This document shows positions 45,953 through 53,495 of a DNA stretch of 64,000 nt, piece after piece. The notes under the pieces were generated by a model, which searched no databases, had not been told where the DNA came from, and saw only the letters and a list, made by a program, of their open reading frames with translations. Every line of letters begins with the position of its first letter. Position 1 is the first letter of the stretch. Source of the DNA: Citreimonas salinaria (GTDB lineage Bacteria; Pseudomonadota; Alphaproteobacteria; Rhodobacterales; Rhodobacteraceae); assembly GCF_900107235.1 (NCBI RefSeq), contig NZ_FNPF01000015.1, positions 42,301 to 106,300 on the forward strand, given 5' to 3'. The translations under genes and the position numbers were made by a program.

Positions 45953-46456
45953 TCAGCTGGCCTTCCGATTCAGCCGCGCCTCCGCAAGATCCGTCAGCTT
46001 CTTGTCGGTGGCCTTCTCTTCCGAGAGCGTTTCCTGCAGAACTGAGGCGCAATCTTGGCGTCCCAGTTCTCGAGCCCAAGCGATCAGCGTGCCGTAGCGC
46101 GAAATCTCATAATGCTCGACAGCCTGCGCCGCTGCAGCGAGGGCGGCGTCCAGAACCTCCGGGTCGCCGATGTCGCCGGAGATATCTTCCGCCTCCTTGA
46201 TGATACCGTCGATGGCGGGGCAGGTCACAGCCTTGGCTTTCGTACCATGCATCTCGAACACTTGCTCGAGACGGCTCACGTGGGTCTTCGTCTCTTCGAG
46301 GTGCTGCTTGAATCCCTCGCGCAGCGGGCCTTCGCTGGCCTTGTCGATCATTTTTGGCAGCGCTTTCACGATCTTCTGCTCTGCGTAGTAGATGTCTTGC
46401 AGTGTGTGGACGAAAAGGTCGTCCATGCTCTGAATGTCCTTGGAAAAAAGTGCCAT
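45953..46456 (-). CDS. DUF892 (YciE/YciF-like) ferritin-like stress protein
   Basis: 167 residues from ATG at 46456 (GGAGGAG upstream). Four-helix ferritin-like fold with repeated E..H patterns: FVHTLQDIYYAEQKIVKALP, FKQHLEETKTHVSRLEQVFE, and AAAAQAVEHYEISRYGTLIA. Members of this family are induced by osmotic or general stress; metal binding is expected from the fold but not proven. A perfect EcfG-type promoter lies 61 bases upstream. A near-identical 236-bp segment is found at 59.6 kb. Confidence 0.9.
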   Translation of the reverse strand: MALFSKDIQSMDDLFVHTLQDIYYAEQKIVKALPKMIDKASEGPLREGFKQHLEETKTHVSRLEQVFEMHGTKAKAVTCPAIDGIIKEAEDISGDIGDPEVLDAALAAAAQAVEHYEISRYGTLIAWARELGRQDCASVLQETLSEEKATDKKLTDLAEARLNRKAS

Positions 46457-46516
46457 CTGTAGCTCCTCCGATCGGATGGTCGGGCAGCACCTCGGTGCGC
46501 GTCCCTTCAGCGCCTC

Positions 46517-46541
46517 AACGTGACGGTTCGGCCCATGTTCC
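46517..46541 (-). promoter_or_regulatory. EcfG-type promoter of the DUF892 gene
   Basis: On the minus strand GGAAC (46541-46537), 16 bases, then CGTT (46520-46517). Both elements match the EcfG consensus exactly. The predicted start lies near 46510, about 54 bases before the ATG. Confidence 0.7.
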
Positions 46542-46619
46542 ATCCCGGCGCTCTCGGGAATCCAGATAACGTCGAGAGACGATGCGGAGGGGATCGTGTT
46601 GGCGCTCATGCTGATCAAT

Positions 46620-47080
46620 GATCATAGCGGGAAACGATCCCACGCCCGTAGCGGACGCCCGATCAGCGCTGGCGCACGCTGCCGCCGCCGGTCACGCGGC
46701 TCGCCGCCTGCTCCATGATCTCGGTAGTCACCGGGTGGCGGGGCGCAGAGGGCGAAACCGGTTCTTCGCGTGTTCGGTCGGACTGACGGATCTGCCGCCG
46801 ACGTAGTCCTTAGCGTCTGGGGCGCGCAGAGACGGGTATAACGGTTCGTATCCGGTCAGACGCTCCAAAGGATTCAGGAGTAGTGAACGATGCCAGGTGA
46901 CACAAGAAATTGCGCGACGCCTCCCGTTTCGGTGCCACGGCGGACGGTTCCGGTAATAGATAGAAGTTTCGGATTTTGAACGTCTCACCGTAGAAGCCAC
47001 GACGACACTGATGGCGGCCCGCTCTACTGAGCCCGCCCTTTTGCTGCCTGCACGCTGCCACGAAGCCGAATCCGAAACGA
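46620..47080. other. Intergenic stretch without supported gene
   Basis: About 460 bases. Minus-strand frames are open but have no start sites and show no family resemblance, and no tRNA-like cloverleaf was found. Confidence 0.5.
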
Positions 47081-47082
47081 AA

Positions 47083-47105
47083 CGAGAGGCTCAGTGAGCC
47101 TCTCG
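47083..47105 (-). terminator. Terminator downstream of the pseudoazurin gene
   Basis: Stem CGAGAGGCT (47083-47091) and AGCCTCTCG (47097-47105) with a five-base loop. Read on the minus strand it is followed by TTTCGTTTCGG. It lies 46 bases after the pseudoazurin stop. Confidence 0.8.
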
Positions 47106-47151
47106 TCCGGTGCCTTCCTGGAAGGCTTTTCTCGGGCGTACCCGCGGGCGC

Positions 47152-47595
47152 TTATTCGGCCAGCTCGGCGAACAGGTCCTGGAACACGGTCTTGGCCTTG
47201 CCGGGGTGCGAGACGGCCTCGGCCTCGGCGACGTTGTCCGGGTCGCCGACCTTGATCAGGGCGACCATGCCCATGGCGTAGTGCGGCTTGCACTTGATGC
47301 CGTAGACGCCGTCCTCTTCAAAGGTGTAAGAGACATCCTGGTTCATCTTGCCGACGAAGGGCTCGGCGCCCTCGGGGAGCATGCCGGCGATCGTCTCGGC
47401 GTTGTGCGACTTATCGGTCGCCACGAAGGTGACCGTATCGCCGGGCGCGATCTCGAGATAGGCGGGCTCGAAGACCATCATCGTTCCGTCTGCGCCGCGG
47501 TTCAGCATCTTGATCTCATGATCCGCGGCGAACGCGGGCACGCCGGCGAGCATCGCGACTGCGGTTGCGACGGCGGTGAGGCTGATCGTTTTCAT
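47152..47595 (-). CDS. paz: Pseudoazurin
   Basis: 147 residues. Signal peptide MKTISLTAVATAVAMLAGVP (cleavage after AFA). Small periplasmic blue copper protein that carries electrons to nitrite reductase. Type 1 copper ligands are all seen: His in ATDKSHNAETI, then Cys, His and Met in GIKCKPHYAMGMVALI. Length is normal. It follows nirK by 67 bases in the same direction, separated by a hairpin, and ends with a good terminator, so nirK and this gene form a donor-enzyme pair. Confidence 0.95.
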   Translation of the reverse strand: MKTISLTAVATAVAMLAGVPAFAADHEIKMLNRGADGTMMVFEPAYLEIAPGDTVTFVATDKSHNAETIAGMLPEGAEPFVGKMNQDVSYTFEEDGVYGIKCKPHYAMGMVALIKVGDPDNVAEAEAVSHPGKAKTVFQDLFAELAE

Positions 47596-47620
47596 GTCAT
47601 TTTTCCTTGGGGCCTGTGTC

Positions 47621-47646
47621 GGGGTGCGGAAGGTTTGCCGCACCCC
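47621..47646 (-). promoter_or_regulatory. Hairpin between nirK and pseudoazurin
   Basis: Perfect 9-bp inverted repeat GGGGTGCGG / CCGCACCCC around an eight-base loop in the 67-base gap. There is no T-run, so it is more likely an mRNA-processing or partial stop structure than a terminator. It could let the two genes be expressed at different levels. Confidence 0.55.
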
Positions 47647-47662
47647 TTGGATGGTTTCGGCT

Positions 47663-48670
47663 TCAGAAGCCTGCACGGATGACATCCGGTTGCTCTTCAC
47701 CCTCGACCGAGAGGGTGCCGACGAGGCCTCGGGCGACGCGGCTCAGCGCGTGGTCCACCAGCACGTAGTCGCCGGAAACCTCGAGCTTGATGTCGACCGC
47801 GGCAGCGCCACCGGGAGGCACGGAGATCGTCTGCACGTTCTCCAGCGGAGCGCTGGTCAGGTCACCGAGCTGGTAGACCTTGTCGAAGATCTCGCCGATG
47901 ACGTGGAAGCTCGAAGTCTTGTTCGGGCCACCGACGCCGAAGTAGATCCGCACCGTCTCCCCGACCTTCGCCCTCAGGGCCGCATCTCCCGTCAGCGCAT
48001 TGGCTGCGCCGTTGAAGACGTAGTATTCCGGGTCCTCGTCGAGCAGCTTGTCGTAGCTCTCCGTCAGCTCGCCTCGCGTGCCGTGATCTTCCTCCGTGTA
48101 GATCTCGCCCTGCATCACGTAGAACTCGCGGTCGACTTCGGGCAGCCCGCCTTCAGGCTCGACCAGGATCATCCCGTACATGCCGTTCGCGATGTGCTGA
48201 GCTGCCATCGGGACGGCACAGTGGTAGACGTAGATGCCCGGTTTGAGCGCCTTGAAGGTGAAGCCGGCCTCTTCGCCCGGGGCCGCCATCGTGACGGATC
48301 CGCCGCCGTGTTCTCCGGTCACCGCGTGCAGGTCGATGTTGTGCATCGCCCAGCTGTCGCCGGCGTTCTTGAGGTTGACCTGCACGGTATCGCCGACTGC
48401 AACCCGAAGGAATGGCCCGGGGACCTTTCCGTCGAAGGTCCAGTAGCGATAGGACGTGCCGTCATCCAGCTGGCCCACGAGTTCAATCGTCTCGAGGTCG
48501 ACCTTGACGGTCTGGACTTCCTGGCGCGCCAGCGGCGCAGGCAGGTCGGTCGCGAGGCGAACAATGTTCGCGGCGGCAGGCTCGTCTGCGAGAGCGGGCG
48601 CACCTGCGAAGCCAGCGAAAACCATTGCCGTTGCGGCAGCGGTGCTGAGGAGCAGGTTGCGCGGTGTCAT
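47663..48670 (-). CDS. nirK: Copper-containing nitrite reductase, class II-like NirK
   Basis: 335 residues with signal peptide (MTPRNLLLSTAAATAMVFAG, cleavage after ALA). Periplasmic trimeric enzyme reducing nitrite to nitric oxide. Copper ligands and active site: AMHNIDLHAVTGEHGG (type 1 and type 2 His, catalytic Asp), YHCAVPMAAQHIANGMYGMI (Cys, His, Met), SSFHVIGE (catalytic/type 2 His), and VLVDHAL. The short loop after YHCA matches AniA-like class II enzymes rather than the YHCAPGG form. No nitric oxide reductase gene is in the window, so NO must be handled elsewhere. An FNR/NnrR-like box lies upstream. Confidence 0.95.
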   Translation of the reverse strand: MTPRNLLLSTAAATAMVFAGFAGAPALADEPAAANIVRLATDLPAPLARQEVQTVKVDLETIELVGQLDDGTSYRYWTFDGKVPGPFLRVAVGDTVQVNLKNAGDSWAMHNIDLHAVTGEHGGGSVTMAAPGEEAGFTFKALKPGIYVYHCAVPMAAQHIANGMYGMILVEPEGGLPEVDREFYVMQGEIYTEEDHGTRGELTESYDKLLDEDPEYYVFNGAANALTGDAALRAKVGETVRIYFGVGGPNKTSSFHVIGEIFDKVYQLGDLTSAPLENVQTISVPPGGAAAVDIKLEVSGDYVLVDHALSRVARGLVGTLSVEGEEQPDVIRAGF

Positions 48671-48746
48671 CGTTTTGTCCTTTCTCGGATGACTGAGTTT
48701 CTGATTGGAAGATAAGGAACGCCCGCCCGAGCGCGAGGGCGATGGT

Positions 48747-48760
48747 TGCGCTGGAACAAG
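48747..48760 (-). promoter_or_regulatory. FNR/NnrR-like box upstream of nirK
   Basis: TTGCGCTGGAACAA, a TTG-N8-CAA site of the size used by FNR/NnrR/DNR regulators. The TTGCG half matches NnrR-type sites well, the other half less so. The centre is 83 bases from the nirK ATG, compatible with activation at -41.5 and a leader of about 42 bases. Confidence 0.55.
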
Positions 48761-48959
48761 GTTCTGAGGAAAATACTCGAGCTTTCGTGCTGGCGTCGGC
48801 GGAGTACCTTGCGCGGCCTTATAGGACGCACGCAAAACCTGGAGAATTCCACATGCGAACCGTTCTGCGCTACGGCACCGAGGCGAAAAGGCCCTGGTTC
48901 GGCAATAAGCGCCGCTTCTCGTTGCGCTGCATCAACGAGCTTGGCGCGATCGTTGATAC

Positions 48960-49395
48960 TGAGGGTGGGAATGGGCCTCCGCCGCTACACCCCGAGATGG
49001 ACGTCCAAATGCAACGCCATCACGGTCGCGCGGCACCGAGATCGGCAGGGCACCGCTCGGTTCGAAGAATGCCTTCTCTACCTCGCCAATGTCCTGAATG
49101 CCCTGTTGCCGCAGTAGCGACATCAACTCCGCCGAGACATTGAGCCAACTCCCACGGCCGATTCCACCACCGCACCGTTTTCAACCACGAGAACGGGTTC
49201 TCCCTCGAGAACATCCTCTGCGCGCTCGCTCCTGTCTGTCAAGACGCTCATCGCCCAGTGCAAGAGCATCACGACCGTCAGAACCAGAATTCCGTGCGAA
49301 AGAGGAACGTGGTGGTAGAACATCGGATCACCGGCGGCAGAGCAGTTCTTAGTGACATCCAACACACGATGTCTGCAGAGAGTAAGGCAGATGGC
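48960..49395 (-). pseudogene. DUF421 (YetF-like) membrane protein, truncated and frameshifted
   Basis: Minus strand: HGILVLTVVMLLHWAMSVLT, DRSERAEDVLEGEPVLVVEN, then after a break LMSLLRQQGIQDIGEVEKAF and FEPSGALPISVPR. These are the second membrane segment and the soluble DUF421 domain, which ends normally in the E.dG.iSv pattern. The N-terminal membrane part is missing and at least one frameshift separates the blocks. Confidence 0.65.
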
Positions 49396-49667
49396 GGACC
49401 AGTCGAACGGCGGCTTGGAAGCCTGCGCGTAATCAACGGCCACCATGGCTGAGCCGACTACGAGAACCATCTCGCGCGTATCTCCATCTTTGCAGGGAGT
49501 TCGCTCCGAGGCCGGACACGTTGACACAGAAGGCGAAGCCCGAACGCCAAAACCACTTGCAGACAGGGTAGGCCATGCGTTGACAGCAGGCCGTTTTACA
49601 GGTGTTGGTAACGCAATGGTACGCCTGATGGTGGGCGGCCCCGCAAAACGGCAGACAGGAGTCGGTC

Positions 49668-49916
49668 ATGGGAAGCGCCATCAAGACACTCGTTCAGGAC
49701 TTCGGCTGGATCCACACCGGCCTGGGCATGTTTGGCAATATCAGCTTCTTTGTTGGCAGCATCATGTTCTTACCAAGTCTTGGCACATGGCGGGCCGTGG
49801 GAATGGAATGGCAGACGATCGGCGTCTGGCTATTCATAGTCGGAGCCTTCTTTATGCTGGTCGGCGCGCTCGGGAATTTTCTGGTCAAGATCTACGAAAA
49901 GAAGGACGCAAGTTGA
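49668..49916 (+). CDS. YrhK-like small membrane protein
   Basis: 82 residues from ATG at 49668 (CAGGAG upstream). Two membrane segments in the YrhK arrangement: FGWIHTGLGMFGNISFFVGS and TIGVWLFIVGAFFMLVGALG, with a short charged tail. Function unknown. It stands between the DUF421 remnant and IS debris and appears intact. Confidence 0.8.
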   Translation: MGSAIKTLVQDFGWIHTGLGMFGNISFFVGSIMFLPSLGTWRAVGMEWQTIGVWLFIVGAFFMLVGALGNFLVKIYEKKDAS

Positions 49917-50187
49917 TGAAATGCCCCACTGAAGTTCTTTAATCGCACTGGTCAAGGTTTGTCTTTCACGTCTGCGCCTTCGCCGGGTTCAGGGTTCTCT
50001 CCGCAGTCGATCGCTCTTGGGGTCGCTGCATGTTGGCGTCGGATGGTGGATCGGCCGAAGTGGTCCTCGCGGTCATCTTCGTTGCGTCTTGTCGAGGCGC
50101 CGCGTTTCAGAGGGCCGGCCTGATCCTGGCCACGCGTCCCGGCAGGACGCATTCGTGAAGTCGTCAGTCAGTCATGCTCCTTTGTTG
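49917..50187. other. Trailing end of the IS110 element
   Basis: No gene. This is the 3' flank of the IS110 transposase fragment on the minus strand and probably includes the old element end. Confidence 0.4.
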
Positions 50188-50829
50188 TCATGCATCGACC
50201 TCGCTCCAGCGGAACGGGGTGTTTGTCTTCCACATGGCGTGGAGGATGACGGCAAGCTTGCGGGCAACGGCCACACGTGCCTTCTTGAAGCCTGACATCT
50301 TGGCCAGCTTCAGGCCCCACGCCTTCAGCGTTGAGAAACGCAGGTTGCGCGTCAGCAGGGTGGTGGCCGCCTCGTAGAGGTGCTTCCTGGTCAGCTGGTT
50401 GCCCTGCTTGGAGATGCGACCGTTGCGACTGGTCTCGCCCGACTCGTAGCGCCGGGGTGTCAGGCCGAGATAAGCCCTCGCGCTCGATGAACGCCTGAAG
50501 CGCGAGGCATCGTCGAAGACCGAAGCGACCGACAAGGCCGTGATCACGCCCACGCCGGGCGCGGTCATGAACAGTCGCACCACCGGCGTTACTCTGGCGA
50601 TAGCAGACAAGCGCCGGTCGAGCACCTTGATCTGGTCAAGGATCGAGGCCCGCGCGTTCATCAGGGTCTCGGCGACCAGGCGCATGTCTGGCGAGGCCGC
50701 GAGCGCGCCTGCAATGATCTCGCCGGCGCGCTTTGTGAAGCTGCCGACGCGTTTGCCGAACAGTACGCCGAAGGTCCGCAACAGCCCGCGCAGCTCGTTC
50801 TCGATCCTGACGCGCGTGCGCACAAGCAT
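50188..50829 (-). pseudogene. IS110-family transposase, C-terminal part
   Basis: About 213 residues: LVRTRVRIENELRGLLRTFG, the Transposase_20 domain with MTAPGVGVITALSVASVFDD, the catalytic-Ser region ARAYLGLTPRRYESGETSRN, and RKLAVILHAMWKTNTPFRW at the end. The N-terminal RuvC-like domain with the DEDD residues is missing, and the frame meets foreign sequence near 50850. Confidence 0.85.
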
Positions 50830-50859
50830 CTCGCGCGCCGTGAGCTGATAGTTGCTGCG

Positions 50860-51213
50860 GCTCTACCAGCCGAGCTGACCGAGGACTACAGGGACATGAT
50901 CTACGCCGAAACAGCAGTCGAGGTTGAGGCACGGCGCAAGGCGTTTCTGCGCATGTGGCGCCTGAAATGCCGTGCGGTTGCCGACAGCCTCGAGGAGGCC
51001 GGCGATCGGCTTTTTGCCTTCGCCCGCCTCGATCCATCGCGGTGGAAATCAGCGCGAACCACGAATGCGATAGAACGGCTCAACGAGGAGTTCCGCCGCC
51101 GCATCAAGACGCAGACCGTGCTGCCCTGCGCGGAAACCGTTCCGATGCTGCTTTGGGCGCTGCTGGCGTCCGGCCGGATCCAGATGCGCCCACCCGCGCC
51201 GTCGCGGGCGTGA
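50860..51213 (+). pseudogene. IS256-family transposase, C-terminal part
   Basis: Plus strand: AELTEDYRDMIYAETAVEVE, FLRMWRLKCRAVADSLEEAG, then ARTTNAIERLNEEFRRRIKT with the closing LPCAETVPMLLWALLASGRI. This is the end of an IS256 (Mutator-type) transposase with the distal Glu. The rest was removed where it joins the IS110 fragment, head to head. Confidence 0.85.
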
Positions 51214-51224
51214 TGACGGCCTGC

Positions 51225-51480
51225 GCGTTCATTGCGTCAACTATCGCCACGTCATCCACGCCCTGCGCCGCAAGCCGCAGGCCTTGGCAGGATCGGCGAA
51301 TTGCGCTGGCCTGTGCCCGCGCTCGGAATACGCCGAGGCATGGGCCGCGCTGTCCGCCGCCTTGCCGCATCTCGACGCCTGCCGCCGGATGGTCGACCTG
51401 CTCTGGCTCGCCCATGACGAGGGTTGCGGGATGGAACCGGCCCCGCGGCAACCGCGCGCACAGATCAGGGCTCCGATACT
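51225..51480 (+). pseudogene. IS21-family IstA, C-terminal fragment
   Basis: Plus strand: NYRHVIHALRRKPQALAGSA, then AAWAALSAALPHLDACRRMV-like residues and DLLWLAHDEGCGMEP, the conserved end of IstA transposases. No IstB follows. At 51525-51570 short repeats CACTTCTACTTTG and GGACATTTTAACTTGG look like an element end. Confidence 0.7.
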
Positions 51481-51614
51481 TGAGGTCTCCGCCCTGCCCG
51501 GCTGCGCTTCCGTCATGCTTCACCGGGACACTTCTACTTTGCGGAGCCCCGGACATTTTAACTTGGTTGCGGCATTGCCGCCGCCATATCTGGTCTGCTG
51601 CCTGAAAAGACCGG

Positions 51615-52175
51615 TCAAGCGCTCGTCCTTCCCCGCAGTGCGAGGCTGACGAGCGTCAGCCCCGCGATCAGGTAAACCGGCGTGCCGATCCCCAGCATAA
51701 GCATTCCGCCGACACGCTGCCCAGCGAGATCCGGCGACGTGCCGTAGAGGACGCGTGGCGCGAGGATGAGCAGCGCGCCGAGCAGCGTCATGTGCATCGA
51801 GGTTATCAGCAGCCCCGCTGCACCGGCCAGCGGCCGGTCGGACCGCAGGCAGCCGGCCCAGACCAGTAGTCCGACAACCAGGAAAGACGCCTGCTCTGTC
51901 GCAAAGCCGATGGAGGTCAGTCGCCCAAATTCGTGCGCGGCAGGCAGGTGCCATGACCAGACCACCACAAGTTCCGCCATGCTGGCGAAAAGCGGCGACA
52001 CCCGAAGTGCGCCGGTCGCGGAGGGCAGGCCGAGGACCACGAGCGGCGCGGCAAGCGCCACCAGCGTCATGTGCCGCAGCATGTGAGCGGCGAAGACCGG
52101 GACAATCGTTTCGAGCGGCAACAGCCAAATCAGTGCGAGAAGGCCGAGCCCGGGGAGAAGAAAGCGGAAGTTCAT
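51615..52175 (-). CDS. CtaG-like cytochrome c oxidase assembly factor (caa3 type)
   Basis: 186 residues with five or six membrane segments. Starts MNFRFLLPGLGLLALIWLLP. Conserved His-containing blocks: FAAHMLRHMTLVALAAPLVV, VVVWSWHLPAAHEFGR, and LITSMHMTLLGALLILAPRV, as in the caa3_CtaG family that helps deliver copper to the oxidase. It is shorter than most members. It is divergent from the oxidase operon, 300 bases away. Confidence 0.85.
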   Translation of the reverse strand: MNFRFLLPGLGLLALIWLLPLETIVPVFAAHMLRHMTLVALAAPLVVLGLPSATGALRVSPLFASMAELVVVWSWHLPAAHEFGRLTSIGFATEQASFLVVGLLVWAGCLRSDRPLAGAAGLLITSMHMTLLGALLILAPRVLYGTSPDLAGQRVGGMLMLGIGTPVYLIAGLTLVSLALRGRTSA

Positions 52176-52475
52176 CTGCAGTTCTCAAGCGGCATCGACG
52201 GCAACGGACGACGGCACGGACTCCACCGTTTCCTGCCAGGTTAGGCAACGGGGCACCGTGACAGAAGCAATAAGTTCTACAGGACCTTCGCCCCTCGATA
52301 GCCCGCGGCGCGCGAAGCCGCACGAGGCGAACAGCCGGGCCGCCAAGCCACGAAGTCGCAGAACCCTTTGTTGATCCTCGCGCTCGCTGCGATACGATCA
52401 ATAGAGTGGAAGGCCACGTGCGGATGGGCGCAGCCATGAGGAGATGAAGGCCGCGATGAAAGCATCGACAATTCC
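52176..52475. other. Divergent promoter region of ctaG-like and oxidase genes
   Basis: 300 bases without a gene. I searched for TTGAT-N4-ATCAA sites and found only isolated half-sites (TTGATCC near 52370, GATCAA near 52395), so no regulator can be named. Confidence 0.4.
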
Positions 52476-53495
52476 ATGATCCTCTCTGCGAAGGTTATAC
52501 TTCCTCGCCTGCGCGTCTTCGCTGCGTTGCTCGTACCGGCTATGGCCGCCGCGTGCAGCGGCGAATTCTCGACACTCGATCCGGCCGGGCTGGAGGCGGA
52601 CCGCGTCGCCGTTTTGTTTTGGGTGATGCTGGCCGGTGCATTTGCGATCTGGATTTTCGTTATCGTCCTGTGTCGCAGCGTCGTGGTCCGCGCGCCTCGC
52701 GAGAACTCCGAGCGGCAGGCGCGGCGCCTTATCCTGTGGGGCGGCGCGGTGTTCCCCGGGGTTGTGGTGACGGCCTTGGTGGTCTTCGGGGTCGGCATGA
52801 TGCCGGAGCTGCGGCGCCCGGCAGATGGTCCGACCATTGCTGTCTCGGGTGAGCGCTTCTGGTGGCGCATTGCCTACGACGTCGAGGGCGGCCCAGGGGT
52901 GGTCAGAAACCTGCCCGCCGGGGGCGTGCCGAGCGCCAACGAGATATGGCTCCCGGTCGGGCGCAGAACAGAGATCCTGCTGAGCAGCCCGGACGTGATC
53001 CATTCCTTCTGGATTCCCGCTATAGCCGGCAAAATGGACGCAATTCCCGGTCGCGTCACGCGGCTGGTGGTGGAGCCGACCCGCACCGGAGTCTTCGCCG
53101 GCGCCTGCGCCGAGTATTGTGGCGATACCCACGCGCAGATGCGGCTGCGGGCGGTAGTTGTACCGGAGGAAGACTACGCCGCCCACGTCGCCGCGCAGGC
53201 GGAGCCCGCCGCGGTGACGGAAGGACCGGGCCCCGAGCTTTTCCTCCGGAGCGGCTGCGGCGCCTGCCACACCGTCCGCGGCACGCCGGCGGACGGGCTG
53301 GTGGGGCCGGATCTGACCCATGTGGGCGGCAGGTCGACACTGGCCGCGGCGATCCTGCCCATGAGCGTGGAGACCCTCGCGGACTTCATCCGGTCGCCGC
53401 AGCACCTGAAGCCCGGGGTCGAGATGCCCGGCTTCGGGATGCTGCCCGAGAGGGAGATCGAGATCATCGCGGAATGGCTGGGGAGCCTGGAATGA
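52476..53495 (+). CDS. Cytochrome c oxidase subunit II with fused cytochrome c domain (caa3 type)
   Basis: 339 residues. N-terminal signal ending MAAAC, probably a lipoprotein. Two membrane segments (LFWVMLAGAFAIWIFVIVLC, GGAVFPGVVVTALVVFGVG). CuA domain with SGERFWWRIAYD, His in VIHSFWIPAIAGKMDAIPG, and the CuA cluster CAEYCGDTHAQM. A C-terminal class I cytochrome c has CGACHTVRG and a Met ligand in EMPGFGMLP. It receives electrons through its own haem c. The stop overlaps the next start as ATGA. Confidence 0.95.
   Translation: MILSAKVILPRLRVFAALLVPAMAAACSGEFSTLDPAGLEADRVAVLFWVMLAGAFAIWIFVIVLCRSVVVRAPRENSERQARRLILWGGAVFPGVVVTALVVFGVGMMPELRRPADGPTIAVSGERFWWRIAYDVEGGPGVVRNLPAGGVPSANEIWLPVGRRTEILLSSPDVIHSFWIPAIAGKMDAIPGRVTRLVVEPTRTGVFAGACAEYCGDTHAQMRLRAVVVPEEDYAAHVAAQAEPAAVTEGPGPELFLRSGCGACHTVRGTPADGLVGPDLTHVGGRSTLAAAILPMSVETLADFIRSPQHLKPGVEMPGFGMLPEREIEIIAEWLGSLE

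Noticed and set aside
46620..47080. tRNA or small RNA gene
   Set aside because: No cloverleaf with T-loop GTTCGA in the right spacing and no clear promoter-terminator pair apart from the pseudoazurin terminator.
49497..49525. EcfG promoter before the YrhK-like gene
   Set aside because: Only GGAGT with an 18-base spacer to CGTT, and more than 140 bases from the start codon.
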